Below, piece by piece: positions 6,701-16,626 of a stretch of DNA of 16,626 nt. The notes beneath the pieces were generated by a model. It had not been told where the DNA came from. It saw only the letters and a program-made list of their open reading frames with translations, and ran no database searches. Each line of letters starts with the position of its first letter. The stretch's first letter is position 1. Made by a program: the position numbers and the translations under genes. Source of the DNA: an uncultured Gammaproteobacteria bacterium (GTDB lineage: Bacteria; Pseudomonadota; Gammaproteobacteria; Pseudomonadales; Azotimanducaceae_A); the NCBI GenBank assembly GCA_913041025.1, contig CAJWGQ010000047.1, positions 1 to 16,626 on the forward strand, written 5' to 3'.

Positions 6701-7919
6701 GGGACGCTTTCGTAAGGATTTATCAGATCAAATGCGGATTGTTGAAAACGATGCGTTTGGTCGAATGGAGCGGCTCCTGATGGGAAAAGTAGCTAACAGT
6801 GGGCCGAAGACTAATGACGGTTCGGGTAAACTTTCAAAAGGCGCTAAGGTCACTAAATCGTACCTTGCCGATGTAGATCGATACAATTGGTTTGATATCG
6901 TGCTTCAAAACGAGAGTGCAGCTCATCAAGTTGAGCAGATTCGCGAGGGCATCGAACAGGCTCGAGTTGACTTTGACTTACGATATGATGAAAAGGAGAA
7001 GAAGTTAACCTCGGGTGATGAGTTGCAGCCTGGTGTTCAGAAAATGGTGAAAGTGTATCTTGCGGTTAAGCGACGGTTGCAACCGGGCGATAAAATGGCA
7101 GGAAGACACGGCAATAAGGGTGTAATTTCTAAGATCGTACCGATCGAGGACATGCCCCACACCGCTGACGGCACGCCAATGGATATTGTGCTTAATCCCC
7201 TAGGCGTGCCTTCTCGCATGAATGTAGGCCAGATTCTGGAGACGCACCTTGGGTGGGCAGCTAAAGGTCTTGGCCACAAGATTGGTGCTATGTTACGCGC
7301 GCAAAGTAAGATTGATGAGATTAGACAGTTCCTGTCTAAGGTTTACAATACCAGCGGCAAGATTGAGACCATTGAAACGCTCTCAGATCAGGAAGTATTA
7401 GATCTGGCGGGGCAATTGAAACATGGTGTCCCATTTGCAACCCCAGTATTTGACGGAGCTGATGAGCCGGAAATTAGACAAATGCTGGAACTCGCCGGAT
7501 TGCCTCAAAGTGGGCAAATTAAGCTTATCGATGGTAGGACCGGAGATCAGTTTGACCAGGAAGTTACCGTCGGATATATGCATGTGCTGAAGTTGCATCA
7601 CTTAGTTGATGACAAAATGCATGCGCGTTCTACAGGTCCATACTCTTTAGTCACGCAACAACCGCTTGGTGGTAAGGCTCAATTTGGTGGCCAGCGTTTT
7701 GGGGAGATGGAAGTGTGGGCGTTAGAAGCATACGGAGCATCTTACACTTTACAAGAAATGCTTACGGTCAAGTCTGATGACGTTAATGGGCGAACTAAAG
7801 TGTATGAAAACATCGTAAAAGGTGAGCACAAAATCGACGCAGGGATGCCTGAGTCATTCAATGTTTTAGTCAAAGAGATACGATCGCTCGTCATCGATAT
7901 TGACCTTGACCGTCACTAA
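3768..7919 (+). CDS. rpoB: DNA-directed RNA polymerase subunit beta
   Basis: The beta subunit forms one pincer of RNA polymerase and half of its catalytic site. The product has 1383 residues against 1342 in E. coli; about 21 of the extra residues lie in one insertion after GRMKFNR (about residues 413-449). The rifampicin cluster [15 protein letters not shown] starts at residue 534. The usual resistance positions are wild type (D541, H551 and S556 for E. coli D516, H526 and S531), so drug sensitivity is predicted. Acidic residues E838-D839 (E. coli 813-814) and lysines K1109 and K1117 (1065, 1073) are present. The C-terminus reads [10 protein letters not shown] where SLGIDI is usual. The ATG follows GGAG by 6 bases. 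rpoC begins 55 bases after the stop. Confidence 0.99.
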   Translation: MAYSFTEKKRIRKSFAKRQGVAPVPYLLTTQLESYSEFLQSGATTEERGSQGLQSAFESIFPIESHSGNARLEFVSYEMGAPAFDVKECQQRGLTYAAPLRARVRLTLLDKDSPKQVIKEAKEQVVYMGEIPLMTSTGSFVINGTERVIVSQLHRSPGVFFEHDRGKTHSSGKLLFSARVIPYRGSWLDFEFDPKDHLFFRIDRRRKLPVSILLKSIGMNAEDILGFFYSFDQFEFGKKGPEFHIKPDRLRGETARFDIKTKQGKLIVEKDKRITAKHVRDIREAGVEKVVVENEFLVGRILARNIIDLDTGEIIASANEELTEELIEKLIEGNIGEIETLYVNDLDQGAYISQTLRSDDTPDQLSAKVAIYRMMRPGEPPTEDSVNALFGSLFYTSQRYDLSAVGRMKFNRRAYPEAIDAKTSDWLKSFYDEAQKNNIPEEGTLTNADILAVIAILVELRNGRGEIDDIDHLGNRRVRSVGELAENQFRSGLVRVERAVRERLSQAESENLMPHDLINAKPVSAAVREFFGSSQLSQFMDQTNPLSEITHKRRISALGPGGLTRERAGFEVRDVHPTHYGRVCPIETPEGPNIGLINSLAIYARTNEYGFLETPYVRVKDGKVTDEIEYLSAIDEGQYVIAQANAAYDKGGKLTDELVSCRHRGEFTLVSPERVEMMDVAPSQIVSVAASLIPFLEHDDANRALMGSNMQRQAVPTLRAEKALVGTGIERTVAVDSGTAVQAERGGLVDYVDAARVVIRVNDDETRAGDVGVDIYNLVKYTRSNQNTNINQKPIVKPGDIVASGDVIADGASTDLGELALGQNLLVAFMPWNGFNFEDSILISERIVAEDRFTSIHIEELSIVARDTKLGSEEITRDISNLAESQLGRLDESGVVYIGAEVHAGDVLVGKVTPKGETQLTPEEKLLRAIFGEKASDVKDTSLRVPSGMAGTVIDVQVFTREGVERDSRAQAIVDDELGRFRKDLSDQMRIVENDAFGRMERLLMGKVANSGPKTNDGSGKLSKGAKVTKSYLADVDRYNWFDIVLQNESAAHQVEQIREGIEQARVDFDLRYDEKEKKLTSGDELQPGVQKMVKVYLAVKRRLQPGDKMAGRHGNKGVISKIVPIEDMPHTADGTPMDIVLNPLGVPSRMNVGQILETHLGWAAKGLGHKIGAMLRAQSKIDEIRQFLSKVYNTSGKIETIETLSDQEVLDLAGQLKHGVPFATPVFDGADEPEIRQMLELAGLPQSGQIKLIDGRTGDQFDQEVTVGYMHVLKLHHLVDDKMHARSTGPYSLVTQQPLGGKAQFGGQRFGEMEVWALEAYGASYTLQEMLTVKSDDVNGRTKVYENIVKGEHKIDAGMPESFNVLVKEIRSLVIDIDLDRH

Positions 7920-7974
7920 AGCCGAATTTAAACCGCACCTAATTCGTCGATAAAGAATTTTAAAGGGGTAAACA

Positions 7975-10900
7975 ATGAAAGCGTTGTTAGATTTATTTAA
8001 GCAAGCAAAGCAAGAAGAGGATTTTGATGCCATCAAAATCAGTCTCGCATCTCCTGAGAAGATTCGATCTTGGTCTTATGGAGAAGTAAAAAAGCCTGAG
8101 ACAATCAATTATCGGACTTTCAAGCCCGAGAGAGATGGTTTGTTTTGCGCAAAGATTTTTGGCCCTACTAAGGATTACGAGTGTCTTTGTGGAAAGTATA
8201 AAAGGCTAAAGCACCGAGGTGTTATTTGTGAGAAGTGTGGTGTTGAGGTTACGCTATCAAAAGTTCGTCGTGAGCGAATGGCTCATATTGAACTTGCGTC
8301 TCCCGTGGCTCATATCTGGTTCCTGAAGTCCCTACCTTCAAGGTTGGGAATAGTTTTAGATATTCCACTTCGAGATATCGAACGAGTGCTGTATTTTGAA
8401 GCTTATATCGTGACGCACCCAGGCATGACTCCGCTTAATAAGGGAGATCTATTGTCTGAAGATAATTACTTAGAGAAGTTCGAAGAGTTTGGCGATGAGT
8501 TTTCAGCGGTTATGGGAGCTGAAGGGATTCGGGAGCTTCTCAAGAACATCGATATCGGTGGTGAAGTAGAAAAACTTCGTCAGGAACTTAGCGAAACTGG
8601 CTCAGAGACTAAAATTAAAAAAATTGCTAAAAGACTTAAGGTTTTAGAAGCTTTTCATAAGTCTGGCATTAAGCCTGAGTGGATGGTTATGGAGGTTCTG
8701 CCAGTGCTCCCTCCTGATCTTCGCCCCTTAGTTCCGCTAGACGGTGGACGTTTTGCTACATCAGATCTTAATGATTTATACAGAAGGGTAATTAACCGAA
8801 ATAATAGGTTGAAAAGATTACTTGAACTCAAAGCGCCAGAAATTATTTGTAGAAATGAAAAGCGAATGCTCCAAGAGTCAGTTGATTCACTGCTCGACAA
8901 CGGACGACGGGGTAAAGCGATGACGGGGGCCAATAAGCGGCCATTGAAGTCTTTAGCGGATATGATCAAAGGTAAGGGTGGCCGTTTTCGCCAAAACTTA
9001 TTGGGTAAACGCGTCGATTACTCTGGGCGCTCCGTAATCGTCGTAGGGCCTCAGTTGAAGCTACACCAATGTGGTTTACCTAAGAAGATGGCGCTTGAGT
9101 TATTTAAGCCGTTTATTTTTCATAAGCTCGAGACTTTAGGGTTTGCTACGACCATCAAGGCGGCTAAGCGATTGGTGGAGCAGGAAGTACCAGAGGTATG
9201 GGATATTCTGGAAGGCGTCATTAGAGAACATCCTGTTCTGTTAAATAGAGCGCCAACTCTCCATCGGTTGGGTATTCAGGCTTTTGAGCCAGTGTTAATC
9301 GAGGGCAAAGCGATTCAGTTACATCCCTTAGTGTGTGCGGCCTTCAACGCTGACTTTGACGGTGACCAAATGGCGGTTCATGTCCCGCTATCGATTGAGG
9401 CGCAGATGGAAGCTAGAGTTTTGATGATGGCTTCAAATAACGTGTTATCTCCAGCTAACGGAGAGCCGATTATCGTTCCTTCCCAAGATATCGTTTTAGG
9501 TCTCTACTATATGTCTAGAGAGAAGTTGGGAGCAAAGGGAGAGGGTATGATCTTCTCTAACGTCACAGAGGCTAGGCGTGCGTATGAAAATGGTGATATT
9601 GATCTTCAGGCTTCATGCGAGGTTCGTATCACTGAAGGTAAGGTTGATGTTGACGCAGGTCTCACAAGAAGCACTAGTCGTTACAGGACTACTGTTGGTC
9701 GGTCATTTTTATCAGAGGTCCTTCCAGAGGGATTACCATTCGACATCATCAACAAGACGCTAAAAAAGAAAGAGATTTCCCGCTTAATTAACATAAGTTT
9801 CCGGGAGTGTGGGACGCGGGAGACTGTTATTTTTGCGGATAAGTTAATGAATACGGGATTTACTTTCGCGACGCGGGCTGGCTTGTCTTTCGCAGTTAAG
9901 GATATGGAGATTCCAGAGGATAAGGGTACTATTCTTGCTGAAGCTGAGGAGGAGGTAAAAGAAATTGAAGATCAGTATACCTCCGGTCTAGTCACTCAAG
10001 GTGAGCGCTATAACAAAGTTGTCGACATTTGGGGTCGCGCAGGAGATGTGGTTGCTAAGGCAATGATGGACCGTTTAGGTCAAGAGCCAGTAAAGAAATG
10101 GAATTCTGATTCTAGTTCTTGGGCGCTACTCAAAGATGAAAAAGGGCAGCAAGTTCATCAGGAGTCATTTAATTCTATCTATATGATGGCTGATTCTGGT
10201 GCCAGAGGATCTGCGGCTCAGATTCGTCAATTGGCCGGAATGCGTGGGCTCATGGCAAAGCCGGATGGATCGATTATTGAGACTCCGATTACAGCGAACT
10301 TCAGAGAGGGCTTGAATGTTTTGCAGTACTTTATTTCGACGCACGGTGCTCGAAAAGGACTTGCAGACACAGCGCTTAAGACCGCTAATTCTGGTTACTT
10401 GACTCGGAGGTTGGTAGATGTCACGCAAGATTTAGTTGTCGTTGAAGATGATTGTGGTACCTCGCGTGGCTTCGTTCAAAAAGCTTTGATTGAAGGTGGG
10501 GAGGTTATTGAGCCGCTGAGCGAACGAATTCTTGGCAGAGTAGTTGCTGATGATTTAATAGATCCCGAAAATGGGGCCTTGCTCGCAACAGCAGGAACGC
10601 TACTCGATGAAAAGTTAGTACATCAGATTGAAAATAGCGGGGTTGATGAAGTCAAAGTAAGGACGGCTCTTACGTGTGAAACGCGTTATGGGCTATGCGC
10701 GAAATGCTACGGCCGAGACCTCGGTCGTGGGCACTTAGTAAGTTCTGGGGAGGCGGTAGGTGTGATTGCGGCTCAATCCATTGGTGAGCCTGGAACCCAG
10801 TTAACGATGCGGACTTTCCACATTGGTGGAGCCGCGTCACGTACTGCGGTAGCAAGTCAGATTGAATCAAAGTCAAAAGGAGTTATTAAATTTTCTCCTC

Positions 10901-12222
10901 AAATGCGGTACGTGACTAATGAGCGGGACGAAAAGGTTGTGATCGCCCGTTCTGGTGAAGTTGTGGTGCACGATGAGGTAGGTAGGGAAAGAGAAAGACA
11001 CAAAGTTCCCTACGGAGCATTGTTACATGTTTCGGACGGGATATCGGAGAAAGCAGGAAAGATCCTTGCGAATTGGGACCCACATACACGACCGATTGTT
11101 ACAGAATATTCTGGGACAGTTAAATTCGAGAATGTTGAGGAGGGTGTTACCGCTGCCCGGCAGATCGATGAGGTTACAGGGTTGTCCACTTTGGTTGTGA
11201 CTGATCCGAAGAGAAGCTCATCTTCTCAAGGCAAAGATGTGCGTCCAAGCGTTCGATTGATCGATGAAAGTGGCGAGGAAATTAAGATCGCCGGAACCGA
11301 AACGCCGGTCAATATAACGGTGCCGGTTAATTCTGTGATTACCGTGAAGAATGGACAAAAAGTTGGAGTTGGAGAAATCTTAGCCCGTATTCCGCAGGAA
11401 AGTTCTAAAACGAGGGATATCACAGGCGGTTTGCCTAGAGTTGCGGAACTATTCGAAGCCCGTGCACCGAAAGATGCCGGGGTGTTAGCGGCTGTCACGG
11501 GCGCGGTATCGTTTGGAAAGGATACAAAAGGTAAGCAGCGATTGGTTATCACGGATAGCGAAGGCGTATCTCACGAGTTTTTAATCTCGAAAGATAAACA
11601 TGTGATGGTGCACGAAGGCCAAATGGTTAACGTTGGGGAGATGATTGTTGATGGCCCGCCAGATCCGCATGAGATTCTTAAGTTATTGGGTATTGAAGCG
11701 TTAGCCAGATATATCATCGACGAAGTGCAGGATGTCTATCGCTTACAGGGTGTGAAGATAAATGATAAGCACATTGAAGTTATCGTCAGACAGATGTTGC
11801 GTCGCGTTAATATCACAAATTCTGGCGCAACCGACTTCATTCAAGGTGAGCAAGTAGAGCGTTCAGACGTTTTGGCGGCAAACGAAGAACTCGTAGCTGA
11901 GGATAAAGCGCCGGCTGCATACGACAATGTGTTGTTAGGTATTACTAAAGCATCGCTATCGACCGATTCATTTATTTCTGCCGCGTCTTTCCAAGAAACA
12001 ACTAGAGTGCTCACTGAAGCGGCTATTATGGGTAAACGAGATGAGCTCCGGGGCCTTAAAGAAAACGTCATTGTGGGTCGTTTGATTCCCGGCGGAACTG
12101 GGCTTGCGTACCATCGAAATCGAAAACGACCAGAAGTTCCTGATATTTTTGAGGCTGTGGTTCCTGAATCTAATGATGTATTTGAGGAGGTTTCGGAAGA
12201 CGAAGGGGAGGCTGCGGCTTGA
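7975..12222 (+). CDS. rpoC: DNA-directed RNA polymerase subunit beta'
   Basis: Beta' carries the catalytic magnesium and pairs with beta, encoded 55 bases upstream; AAGGGG (7963-7968) precedes the ATG by 6 bases. The length is 1415 residues (E. coli 1407). The N-terminal zinc site is C70, C72, C85 and C88. The active-site loop NADFDGDQM gives D460, D462 and D464, with the same numbers as in E. coli. The second zinc site is C827, C901, C908 and C911, and the trigger-loop residues R946 and H949 match E. coli R933 and H936 with a constant shift of 13, so the shift arises between 464 and 827. All catalytic elements are intact. The gene ends in TGA inside a -35 box (TTGACA) of the next promoter. 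Confidence 0.99.
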   Translation: MKALLDLFKQAKQEEDFDAIKISLASPEKIRSWSYGEVKKPETINYRTFKPERDGLFCAKIFGPTKDYECLCGKYKRLKHRGVICEKCGVEVTLSKVRRERMAHIELASPVAHIWFLKSLPSRLGIVLDIPLRDIERVLYFEAYIVTHPGMTPLNKGDLLSEDNYLEKFEEFGDEFSAVMGAEGIRELLKNIDIGGEVEKLRQELSETGSETKIKKIAKRLKVLEAFHKSGIKPEWMVMEVLPVLPPDLRPLVPLDGGRFATSDLNDLYRRVINRNNRLKRLLELKAPEIICRNEKRMLQESVDSLLDNGRRGKAMTGANKRPLKSLADMIKGKGGRFRQNLLGKRVDYSGRSVIVVGPQLKLHQCGLPKKMALELFKPFIFHKLETLGFATTIKAAKRLVEQEVPEVWDILEGVIREHPVLLNRAPTLHRLGIQAFEPVLIEGKAIQLHPLVCAAFNADFDGDQMAVHVPLSIEAQMEARVLMMASNNVLSPANGEPIIVPSQDIVLGLYYMSREKLGAKGEGMIFSNVTEARRAYENGDIDLQASCEVRITEGKVDVDAGLTRSTSRYRTTVGRSFLSEVLPEGLPFDIINKTLKKKEISRLINISFRECGTRETVIFADKLMNTGFTFATRAGLSFAVKDMEIPEDKGTILAEAEEEVKEIEDQYTSGLVTQGERYNKVVDIWGRAGDVVAKAMMDRLGQEPVKKWNSDSSSWALLKDEKGQQVHQESFNSIYMMADSGARGSAAQIRQLAGMRGLMAKPDGSIIETPITANFREGLNVLQYFISTHGARKGLADTALKTANSGYLTRRLVDVTQDLVVVEDDCGTSRGFVQKALIEGGEVIEPLSERILGRVVADDLIDPENGALLATAGTLLDEKLVHQIENSGVDEVKVRTALTCETRYGLCAKCYGRDLGRGHLVSSGEAVGVIAAQSIGEPGTQLTMRTFHIGGAASRTAVASQIESKSKGVIKFSPQMRYVTNERDEKVVIARSGEVVVHDEVGRERERHKVPYGALLHVSDGISEKAGKILANWDPHTRPIVTEYSGTVKFENVEEGVTAARQIDEVTGLSTLVVTDPKRSSSSQGKDVRPSVRLIDESGEEIKIAGTETPVNITVPVNSVITVKNGQKVGVGEILARIPQESSKTRDITGGLPRVAELFEARAPKDAGVLAAVTGAVSFGKDTKGKQRLVITDSEGVSHEFLISKDKHVMVHEGQMVNVGEMIVDGPPDPHEILKLLGIEALARYIIDEVQDVYRLQGVKINDKHIEVIVRQMLRRVNITNSGATDFIQGEQVERSDVLAANEELVAEDKAPAAYDNVLLGITKASLSTDSFISAASFQETTRVLTEAAIMGKRDELRGLKENVIVGRLIPGGTGLAYHRNRKRPEVPDIFEAVVPESNDVFEEVSEDEGEAAA

Positions 12223-12255
12223 CATAGGCGGCGGGTGGTCTTAGAATCGCCCGTC
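12219..12255 (+). promoter_or_regulatory. Sigma-70 promoter of the str operon (rpsL-rpsG-fusA-tuf)
   Basis: A consensus -35 TTGACA (12219-12224) and a -10 TAGAAT (12242-12247, 5 of 6) are separated by exactly 17 bases. The -35 contains the rpoC TGA stop codon (12220-12222). The discriminator CGCCCGT is GC-rich, as at stringently controlled promoters. Initiation would be near 12254, giving a leader of about 120 bases. It lets the str genes be made independently of rpoBC. Confidence 0.85.
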
Positions 12256-12260
12256 TTTTT
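12230..12260 (+). terminator. Intrinsic terminator of the rpoB-rpoC transcript
   Basis: GGCGGGTG (12230-12237) pairs with CGCCCGTC (12248-12255): 8 bp, including two G-U pairs, around a 10-base loop. TTTTT (12256-12260) follows at once. The loop contains the -10 box and the right arm is the discriminator of the str promoter, so the terminator and promoter occupy the same DNA. The hairpin begins 7 bases after the rpoC stop. Confidence 0.72.
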
Positions 12261-12304
12261 CCCAGTCTGCGAATGGTTGGGTAACGGTTATTAAATCAGA
12301 TATT

Positions 12305-12327
12305 GGGGTTAACGATTTGTTGGCCCC
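12305..12327 (+). promoter_or_regulatory. Hairpin in the rpsL leader
   Basis: GGGGTTAAC (12305-12313) pairs with GTTGGCCCC (12319-12327) around GATTT: 9 bp, two of them G-U. A U-rich but interrupted run (GATTGTTGTTTGTTT) follows, so partial attenuation is possible. It lies about 50 bases after the predicted transcript start and 47 bases before the rpsL ATG. Function is not known to me. Confidence 0.45.
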
Positions 12328-12374
12328 GATTGTTGTTTGTTTAGGCCATATTACTTTAGGACTCGAATTTTAAG

Positions 12375-12749
12375 ATGCCAACTACAAATCAATTGGTTCG
12401 CAAAGGCCGGTCAGTGCCAATCGCGAAAAGCAAGGTGCCGGCGCTGGGCGGTGCGCCAGCAAAACGTGGCGTATGCACTAGGGTTTATACAACCACACCT
12501 AAAAAGCCGAATTCGGCACTTCGAAAGGTCGCCAAAGTGCGTTTAACGACTGGCTTTGAAGTTATTAGTTATATCGGGGGAGAAGGCCATAATCTCCAAG
12601 AGCACTCCGTTGTGTTGATTAGAGGTGGCCGAGTTAAAGATCTTCCCGGAGTTCGATATCACGTCGTGCGAGGTAGTCTTGATACGCAGGGCGTAAAGGA
12701 TCGTAAGCAGGCTAGGTCTAAGTATGGGGCCAAAAGGGCTAAGGGTTAA
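12375..12749 (+). CDS. rpsL: 30S ribosomal protein S12
   Basis: S12 sits at the decoding centre of the 30S subunit and is the main target of streptomycin-resistance mutations. The 124-residue product keeps [13 protein letters not shown], with K43 and K44, and [13 protein letters not shown], with K88 and D89; the common resistance sites (Lys42 and Lys87 of the mature protein) are wild type, and D89 is the residue methylthiolated by RimO where that enzyme occurs. Cys27 of the E. coli protein is Ala here ([10 protein letters not shown] at 25-34), while Cys34 is kept. The ATG is fixed by homology ([11 protein letters not shown]) although its ribosome binding site is poor: AGGA at 12358-12361 is 13 bases away. 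It is the first gene of the str operon behind its own promoter. Confidence 0.99.
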   Translation: MPTTNQLVRKGRSVPIAKSKVPALGGAPAKRGVCTRVYTTTPKKPNSALRKVAKVRLTTGFEVISYIGGEGHNLQEHSVVLIRGGRVKDLPGVRYHVVRGSLDTQGVKDRKQARSKYGAKRAKG

Positions 12750-12754
12750 AGATT

Positions 12755-12773
12755 TAACGACATTTAGTCGTTA
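12755..12773 (+). promoter_or_regulatory. Intercistronic hairpin between rpsL and rpsG
   Basis: TAACGAC (12755-12761) and GTCGTTA (12767-12773) form a perfect 7-bp stem with loop ATTTA, without a U-tract. In E. coli, S7 represses the str operon by binding the rpsL-rpsG spacer. This hairpin is placed correctly for that role, but I do not recognise the E. coli S7 site in it, so the assignment is a guess from position. Confidence 0.4.
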
Positions 12774-12798
12774 TTAGGAAAAATATAAAGAGGATTCA

Positions 12799-13269
12799 AT
12801 GCCAAGACGTAGAGAAGTGCCAAAGCGGGAGATATTGCCAGATCCAAAATTTCACAACCAAGAGGTCGCGAAATTTATGAATGTAATAATGCAGGCTGGT
12901 AAAAAATCTGTGGCTGAACGGATCGTTTATGGGGCTCTTGACCATATCCAAAAGGGTGGGCAGGCTGATCCCTTGGAAGTATTTAACACGGCTCTATCTA
13001 ACGTTCGTCCCCTTGTTGAGGTTAAATCTCGACGGGTTGGAGGAGCAAATTATCAAGTTCCCGTCGAGGTTCGACCATCTAGACGTAGCGCTTTGGCGAT
13101 GCGTTGGCTCAAAGAGGCGGCAAGATCCAGGAGCGAAAAATCTATGGCAGCGAGATTGGGTAATGAGCTAAAAGATGCGTCTGAAGGACGTGGAGGTGCA
13201 GTCAAGAAGAAAGAAGAAGTTCATCGTATGGCAGAAGCAAATAAGGCATTCTCCCATTTCCGTTTTTAA
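12799..13269 (+). CDS. rpsG: 30S ribosomal protein S7
   Basis: S7 nucleates assembly of the 30S head by binding the 3' major domain of 16S rRNA and contacts the E-site tRNA and mRNA. The 156-residue product is the usual bacterial length and ends in AFSHFRF, without the C-terminal extension of E. coli K-12. The basic N-terminus [18 protein letters not shown] and the segment [20 protein letters not shown] (about 75-94) are family signatures. The ATG is preceded by AAGAGGA (12788-12794). It follows rpsL by 49 bases and precedes fusA by 25. In E. coli S7 is the translational repressor of this operon. Confidence 0.99.
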   Translation: MPRRREVPKREILPDPKFHNQEVAKFMNVIMQAGKKSVAERIVYGALDHIQKGGQADPLEVFNTALSNVRPLVEVKSRRVGGANYQVPVEVRPSRRSALAMRWLKEAARSRSEKSMAARLGNELKDASEGRGGAVKKKEEVHRMAEANKAFSHFRF

Positions 13270-13294
13270 TTAATTAGTTTCGTAGAAAGCACGC

Positions 13295-15388
13295 ATGGCC
13301 CGAACTACTCCATTAGAGCGTTACCGAAATATCGGAATCAGTGCACATATCGACGCTGGTAAAACCACTACGACCGAGCGTATTCTGTTCTACACGGGTG
13401 TCTCTCATAAGGTTGGTGAGGTACATGACGGAGCCGCAGTAATGGATTGGATGGCGCAAGAGCGTGAGCGCGGAATCACCATTACGTCTGCAGCAACAAC
13501 GTGTTTTTGGAAGGGAATGGACGGAGCTTTGCCCGAGCATCGGATCAATATTATTGATACCCCTGGGCACGTGGACTTTACGATTGAGGTCGAGCGCTCG
13601 ATGCGAGTGCTTGATGGGGCCTGCATGGTTTATTGTGCCGTCGGTGGAGTTCAACCTCAATCAGAAACAGTTTGGCGCCAAGCTAATAAATATCGCGTGC
13701 CGAGAATGGCGTTTGTGAACAAGATGGATCGGCAGGGTGCGAACTTCTTTAAAGTTTTTGATCAAATGCGCGCTCGGTTAAAAGCCAATCCAGTAGCGCT
13801 TCAGGTTCCCATTGGTGCGGAAGAGGGGTTTGAAGGGGTCGTCGATCTGGTAAAAATGAAGGCAATTTACTGGGATGACGCGACGGGTGGTACGAAATTT
13901 GAAATGAGGGATATTCCCGCTGAGCTCCAAGCTGAATGTGATGACTGGCGAGAAAAGCTTGTCGAGGCAGCAGCAGAGTCATCAGAGGAATTGATGAATA
14001 AGTACCTTGAAGAGGGTGAACTGTCTGAGGATGAAATTCAAGAGGGCATCCGTCTACGTACTATTGCGGTTGAAATTGTGCCCATGATGTGTGGTACCGC
14101 ATTTAAAAATAAAGGTGTACAAGCGATGTTGGACGGCGTGATTGATTATTTACCCTCGCCGCTTGACGTTCCAGCGATTACTGGTGAGACAGAGGCTGGT
14201 GAGCCTGCAGATCGAAAGGCAGACGACTCAGAACCATTCTCTGCATTGGCATTTAAGATTATGACTGATCCTTATGTTGGACAGTTAATCTTTTTCAGGG
14301 TGTACTCAGGATCTCTCCAGGCAGGGGATTCTGTCTATAACCCGGTGAAAGGTAAGAAAGAGCGGATTGGTCGCATACTTCAGATGCATGCGAATAACCG
14401 AGAAGAGTTGAAAGAGGTTCGAGCTGGAGATATAGCGGCAGCGGTTGGATTGAAGGATGCTACGACTGGTGACACTTTGTGTGTCCAAGATAAGGCTGTT
14501 ATTTTGGAGAGAATGGAATTTCCAGACCCGGTAATCTCTCAAGCGGTAGAACCTAAAACTAAGGCTGATCAGGAAAAAATGGGTATTGCTTTGAGTCGCT
14601 TGGCGCAAGAGGACCCCTCCTTCCGAGTGAAAACGGACGAGGAATCTGGTCAAACAATTATCTCTGGTATGGGGGAGCTGCACCTTGAGATTTTGGTTGA
14701 TCGAATGAGTCGCGAGTTTAGCGTCGACGCCAATATTGGAAAGCCTCAGGTTGCTTATAGAGAAGCTATTAAAAAATCTATCGAAATTGAGGGTAAGTTT
14801 GTAAAACAGAGTGGTGGTAAAGGGCAGTATGGCCACGTTTGGTTGAAAATGGAGCCTGCTGATCAGGGTAAGGGCTTTGAATTCCTTGATGCGACTAAAG
14901 GCGGGTCTGTGCCGAAAGATTATATTCCTGCAGTTCAGAAAGGGTTGAATGAGGCCATGACCTCAGGGGTTGTTGCTGGCTATCCAGTGGTTGATGTTAA
15001 GGTTACTTTGTTTGATGGTTCGTACCATGAGGTTGATTCGTCTGAAAATGCTTTTAAAATGGCTGCGATAATGGCATTTAAGGATGGCATGAGAAAGGCG
15101 ACCGCGGTCTTGCTTGAGCCGATGATGGCCGTTGACGTGGAAACACCTGAGGAAAAAATGGGTGACGTGATGGGTGACTTGTCTGGACGTCGAGGCACCA
15201 TCCAAGGAATGGAAGATATGGTCGGTGGCGGGAAGGCTATTCGAGCAGAAGTCCCATTATCCGAGATGTTTGGCTACTCCACCACATTGCGCTCGCTAAC
15301 GCAGGGACGTGCAACTTACTCGATGGAGTTTAAGCATTATGCTGATGCGCCTAAAAATGTTGCGGAAGCAGTCGTAAATAATAAATAG
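13295..15388 (+). CDS. fusA: Elongation factor G
   Basis: EF-G is the GTPase that drives translocation of tRNA and mRNA and, with RRF, splits post-termination ribosomes. The 697-residue length is normal. GTPase motifs are present: AHIDAGKTT (17-25), ERGITI in switch I, DTPGH (88-92) and NKMD (about 142-145). Domain IV carries the GKGQYGH segment near residue 509, and the C-terminal domain has [20 protein letters not shown]. It is the canonical str-operon EF-G rather than the diverged FusA2/FusB type. The ATG has no clear Shine-Dalgarno sequence (only AGAAAG at 13284-13289), so coupling to rpsG translation is likely. It ends in TAG, 45 bases before tuf. Confidence 0.99.
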   Translation: MARTTPLERYRNIGISAHIDAGKTTTTERILFYTGVSHKVGEVHDGAAVMDWMAQERERGITITSAATTCFWKGMDGALPEHRINIIDTPGHVDFTIEVERSMRVLDGACMVYCAVGGVQPQSETVWRQANKYRVPRMAFVNKMDRQGANFFKVFDQMRARLKANPVALQVPIGAEEGFEGVVDLVKMKAIYWDDATGGTKFEMRDIPAELQAECDDWREKLVEAAAESSEELMNKYLEEGELSEDEIQEGIRLRTIAVEIVPMMCGTAFKNKGVQAMLDGVIDYLPSPLDVPAITGETEAGEPADRKADDSEPFSALAFKIMTDPYVGQLIFFRVYSGSLQAGDSVYNPVKGKKERIGRILQMHANNREELKEVRAGDIAAAVGLKDATTGDTLCVQDKAVILERMEFPDPVISQAVEPKTKADQEKMGIALSRLAQEDPSFRVKTDEESGQTIISGMGELHLEILVDRMSREFSVDANIGKPQVAYREAIKKSIEIEGKFVKQSGGKGQYGHVWLKMEPADQGKGFEFLDATKGGSVPKDYIPAVQKGLNEAMTSGVVAGYPVVDVKVTLFDGSYHEVDSSENAFKMAAIMAFKDGMRKATAVLLEPMMAVDVETPEEKMGDVMGDLSGRRGTIQGMEDMVGGGKAIRAEVPLSEMFGYSTTLRSLTQGRATYSMEFKHYADAPKNVAEAVVNNK

Positions 15389-15433
15389 TAATTATCGGTT
15401 TTTGACTAATTGATTAAAGGTTAAGAGGACATC

Positions 15434-16624
15434 ATGGCAAAGGGAAAGTTTGAGCGGACAAAACCGCACGTGAATGTTGGAACAATTGGGCACGTTGACC
15501 ATGGTAAGACGACGCTAACGGCGGCGATTACAACTGTTTTGTCTGCCAAGACTGGCGGCGAACAAAAGGGTTACGATCAAATTGATAATGCGCCTGAGGA
15601 GAAAGCCAGGGGTATTACGATTAATACATCGCACGTTGAGTATGAGACTGAAGGTCGTCATTACGCTCACGTTGATTGTCCAGGCCACGCTGATTACGTT
15701 AAGAATATGATTACAGGTGCGGCGCAGATGGACGGTGCGATCCTAGTGGTTTCAGCGGCAGATGGTCCAATGCCACAGACTCGAGAGCATATTTTGTTAG
15801 CGCGCCAGGTTGGTGTTCCTTACATCATCGTGTTTTTGAACAAAGCCGATATGGTTGATGATGCTGAGTTGCTTGAATTGGTTGAGATGGAAGTGCGAGA
15901 GCTGCTATCTAAGTACGACTTCCCGGGTGATGACACTCCGATCGTGATTGGGTCTGCGCTTAAGGCGCTTGAGGGCGACACAGGGGAGCATGGTGAGGAA
16001 GCGATCATGAAGCTTGCTGAAGCGCTTGATACATACATTCCTGAGCCAGAACGAACGCTAGATATGGCGTTTCTAATGCCTGTAGAGGACGTATTTTCTA
16101 TATCAGGTCGTGGCACGGTAGTGACGGGTCGTGTTGAGCGAGGTATTGTCAAGGTTAACGAAGAGATTGAGATTGTTGGCTTGAAAGATACGGTTAAGAC
16201 AGTGTGTACGGGTGTTGAGATGTTTCGTAAGCTGCTGGACCAAGGTCAGGCTGGCGATAACGTTGGTGTTCTCCTTCGGGGCACGAAGCGTGAAGATGTT
16301 GAGCGTGGTCAAGTATTGGCTAAGCCCGGTTCAATTACACCGCACATCAAATTTGATGCTGAGGTTTACATTCTGAGCAAAGATGAAGGTGGGCGGCATA
16401 CCCCGTTCTTCAATGGATATCGCCCTCAGTTCTACTTTAGAACAACTGATGTGACGGGTGCTTGTGATTTGCCAGAGGGAACTGAAATGGTGATGCCTGG
16501 TGATAACGTTCAGATGAAGGTGACGTTGATTCAGCCTATAGCGATGGAAGAAGGATTACGATTCGCGATTCGAGAGGGCGGCCGTACCGTAGGTGCTGGT
16601 GTCGTCTCTAAAGTCACGGAGTAA
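15434..16624 (+). CDS. tuf: Elongation factor Tu (tufA position)
   Basis: EF-Tu brings aminoacyl-tRNA to the ribosomal A site as a GTP complex. The 396-residue product is complete. The GTPase domain shows GHVDHGKTT (19-27), RGITIN in switch I, DCPGH near 81-85 and NKAD near 136-139, where most EF-Tu proteins have NKCD, so that cysteine is replaced by alanine. Domains II and III carry [17 protein letters not shown] and [25 protein letters not shown] signatures. The ATG follows AGAGGA (15424-15429) by 4 bases. It is the last str-operon gene; rpsJ and the S10 operon would normally follow. Its final 53 coding bases plus two are identical to the start of the window, as expected for two tuf copies kept alike by gene conversion. 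Confidence 0.99.
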   Translation: MAKGKFERTKPHVNVGTIGHVDHGKTTLTAAITTVLSAKTGGEQKGYDQIDNAPEEKARGITINTSHVEYETEGRHYAHVDCPGHADYVKNMITGAAQMDGAILVVSAADGPMPQTREHILLARQVGVPYIIVFLNKADMVDDAELLELVEMEVRELLSKYDFPGDDTPIVIGSALKALEGDTGEHGEEAIMKLAEALDTYIPEPERTLDMAFLMPVEDVFSISGRGTVVTGRVERGIVKVNEEIEIVGLKDTVKTVCTGVEMFRKLLDQGQAGDNVGVLLRGTKREDVERGQVLAKPGSITPHIKFDAEVYILSKDEGGRHTPFFNGYRPQFYFRTTDVTGACDLPEGTEMVMPGDNVQMKVTLIQPIAMEEGLRFAIREGGRTVGAGVVSKVTE

Positions 16625-16626
16625 AT
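16572..16626. repeat. 55-bp direct terminal repeat, right copy
   Basis: This stretch is identical to bases 1-55. It is the 3' end of the complete tuf gene plus AT after the stop. The window stops where tufA and tufB downstream sequences would be expected to diverge (S10 operon versus tRNA-Trp), which supports an assembly branch point. Confidence 0.97.

Noticed and set aside
14306..14836. 176-residue open frame on the minus strand inside fusA
   Set aside because: It lies fully opposite an intact, conserved EF-G gene and its product resembles no known protein.
15402..15430. TTGACT as a promoter for tuf
   Set aside because: The expected -10 position holds GAGGAC, the ribosome binding site region, with no TATAAT-like sequence.

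Overview
This window is core chromosome: the tuf-trpT-secE-nusG-rplK-rplA-rplJ-rplL-rpoB-rpoC-rpsL-rpsG-fusA-tuf block, all on the + strand. I find no mobile element, CRISPR array, defence cassette, toxin-antitoxin pair or unrecognised gene. No gene-free stretch exceeds about 250 bases. Interest lies in the regulatory RNA and promoter signals between the genes, and in the identical ends of the sequence.

The organism is a member of Pseudomonadota, most likely a betaproteobacterium (Burkholderiales in the wider sense) or a close relative, with an AT-leaning genome. The gene order with tRNA-Trp between a tuf copy and secE is typical of beta- and many gammaproteobacteria. The RpoB, RpoC, L10, L7/L12, EF-G and S7 sequences as I remember them look more betaproteobacterial than enterobacterial or pseudomonad: L10 starts MSLN, RpoB has [10 protein letters not shown] and ends IDIDLDR. 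This placement is from memory of the families, not from an alignment.

Layout. Bases 1-55 are the last 16 codons, stop codon and two following bases of one tuf copy. tRNA-Trp (61-136) starts 7 bases after that stop. Then come secE-nusG (protein export, transcription elongation), the L11 operon rplK-rplA behind its own promoter and a probable L1-binding leader, and rplJ-rplL behind a conserved L10 leader and a terminator-like hairpin. A structured 241-base spacer holding an attenuator-like hairpin separates rplL from rpoB-rpoC. A compact terminator and a near-consensus sigma-70 promoter overlap at the end of rpoC and begin the str operon rpsL-rpsG-fusA-tuf.

The genes together supply the ribosome stalk and its base (L10, L7/L12, L11, L1), the decoding and head proteins of the 30S subunit (S12, S7), the two elongation GTPases that the stalk recruits, the RNA polymerase beta and beta' subunits and the NusG factor that couples polymerase to the ribosome. 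Feedback sites for L1 and L10, attenuators and GC-rich promoter discriminators fit growth-rate control of this set.

The last 55 bases (16572-16626) repeat the first 55 exactly. This is best explained as a contig broken at the duplicated tuf gene with a k-mer-length overlap, not as a circular replicon or viral terminal repeat.
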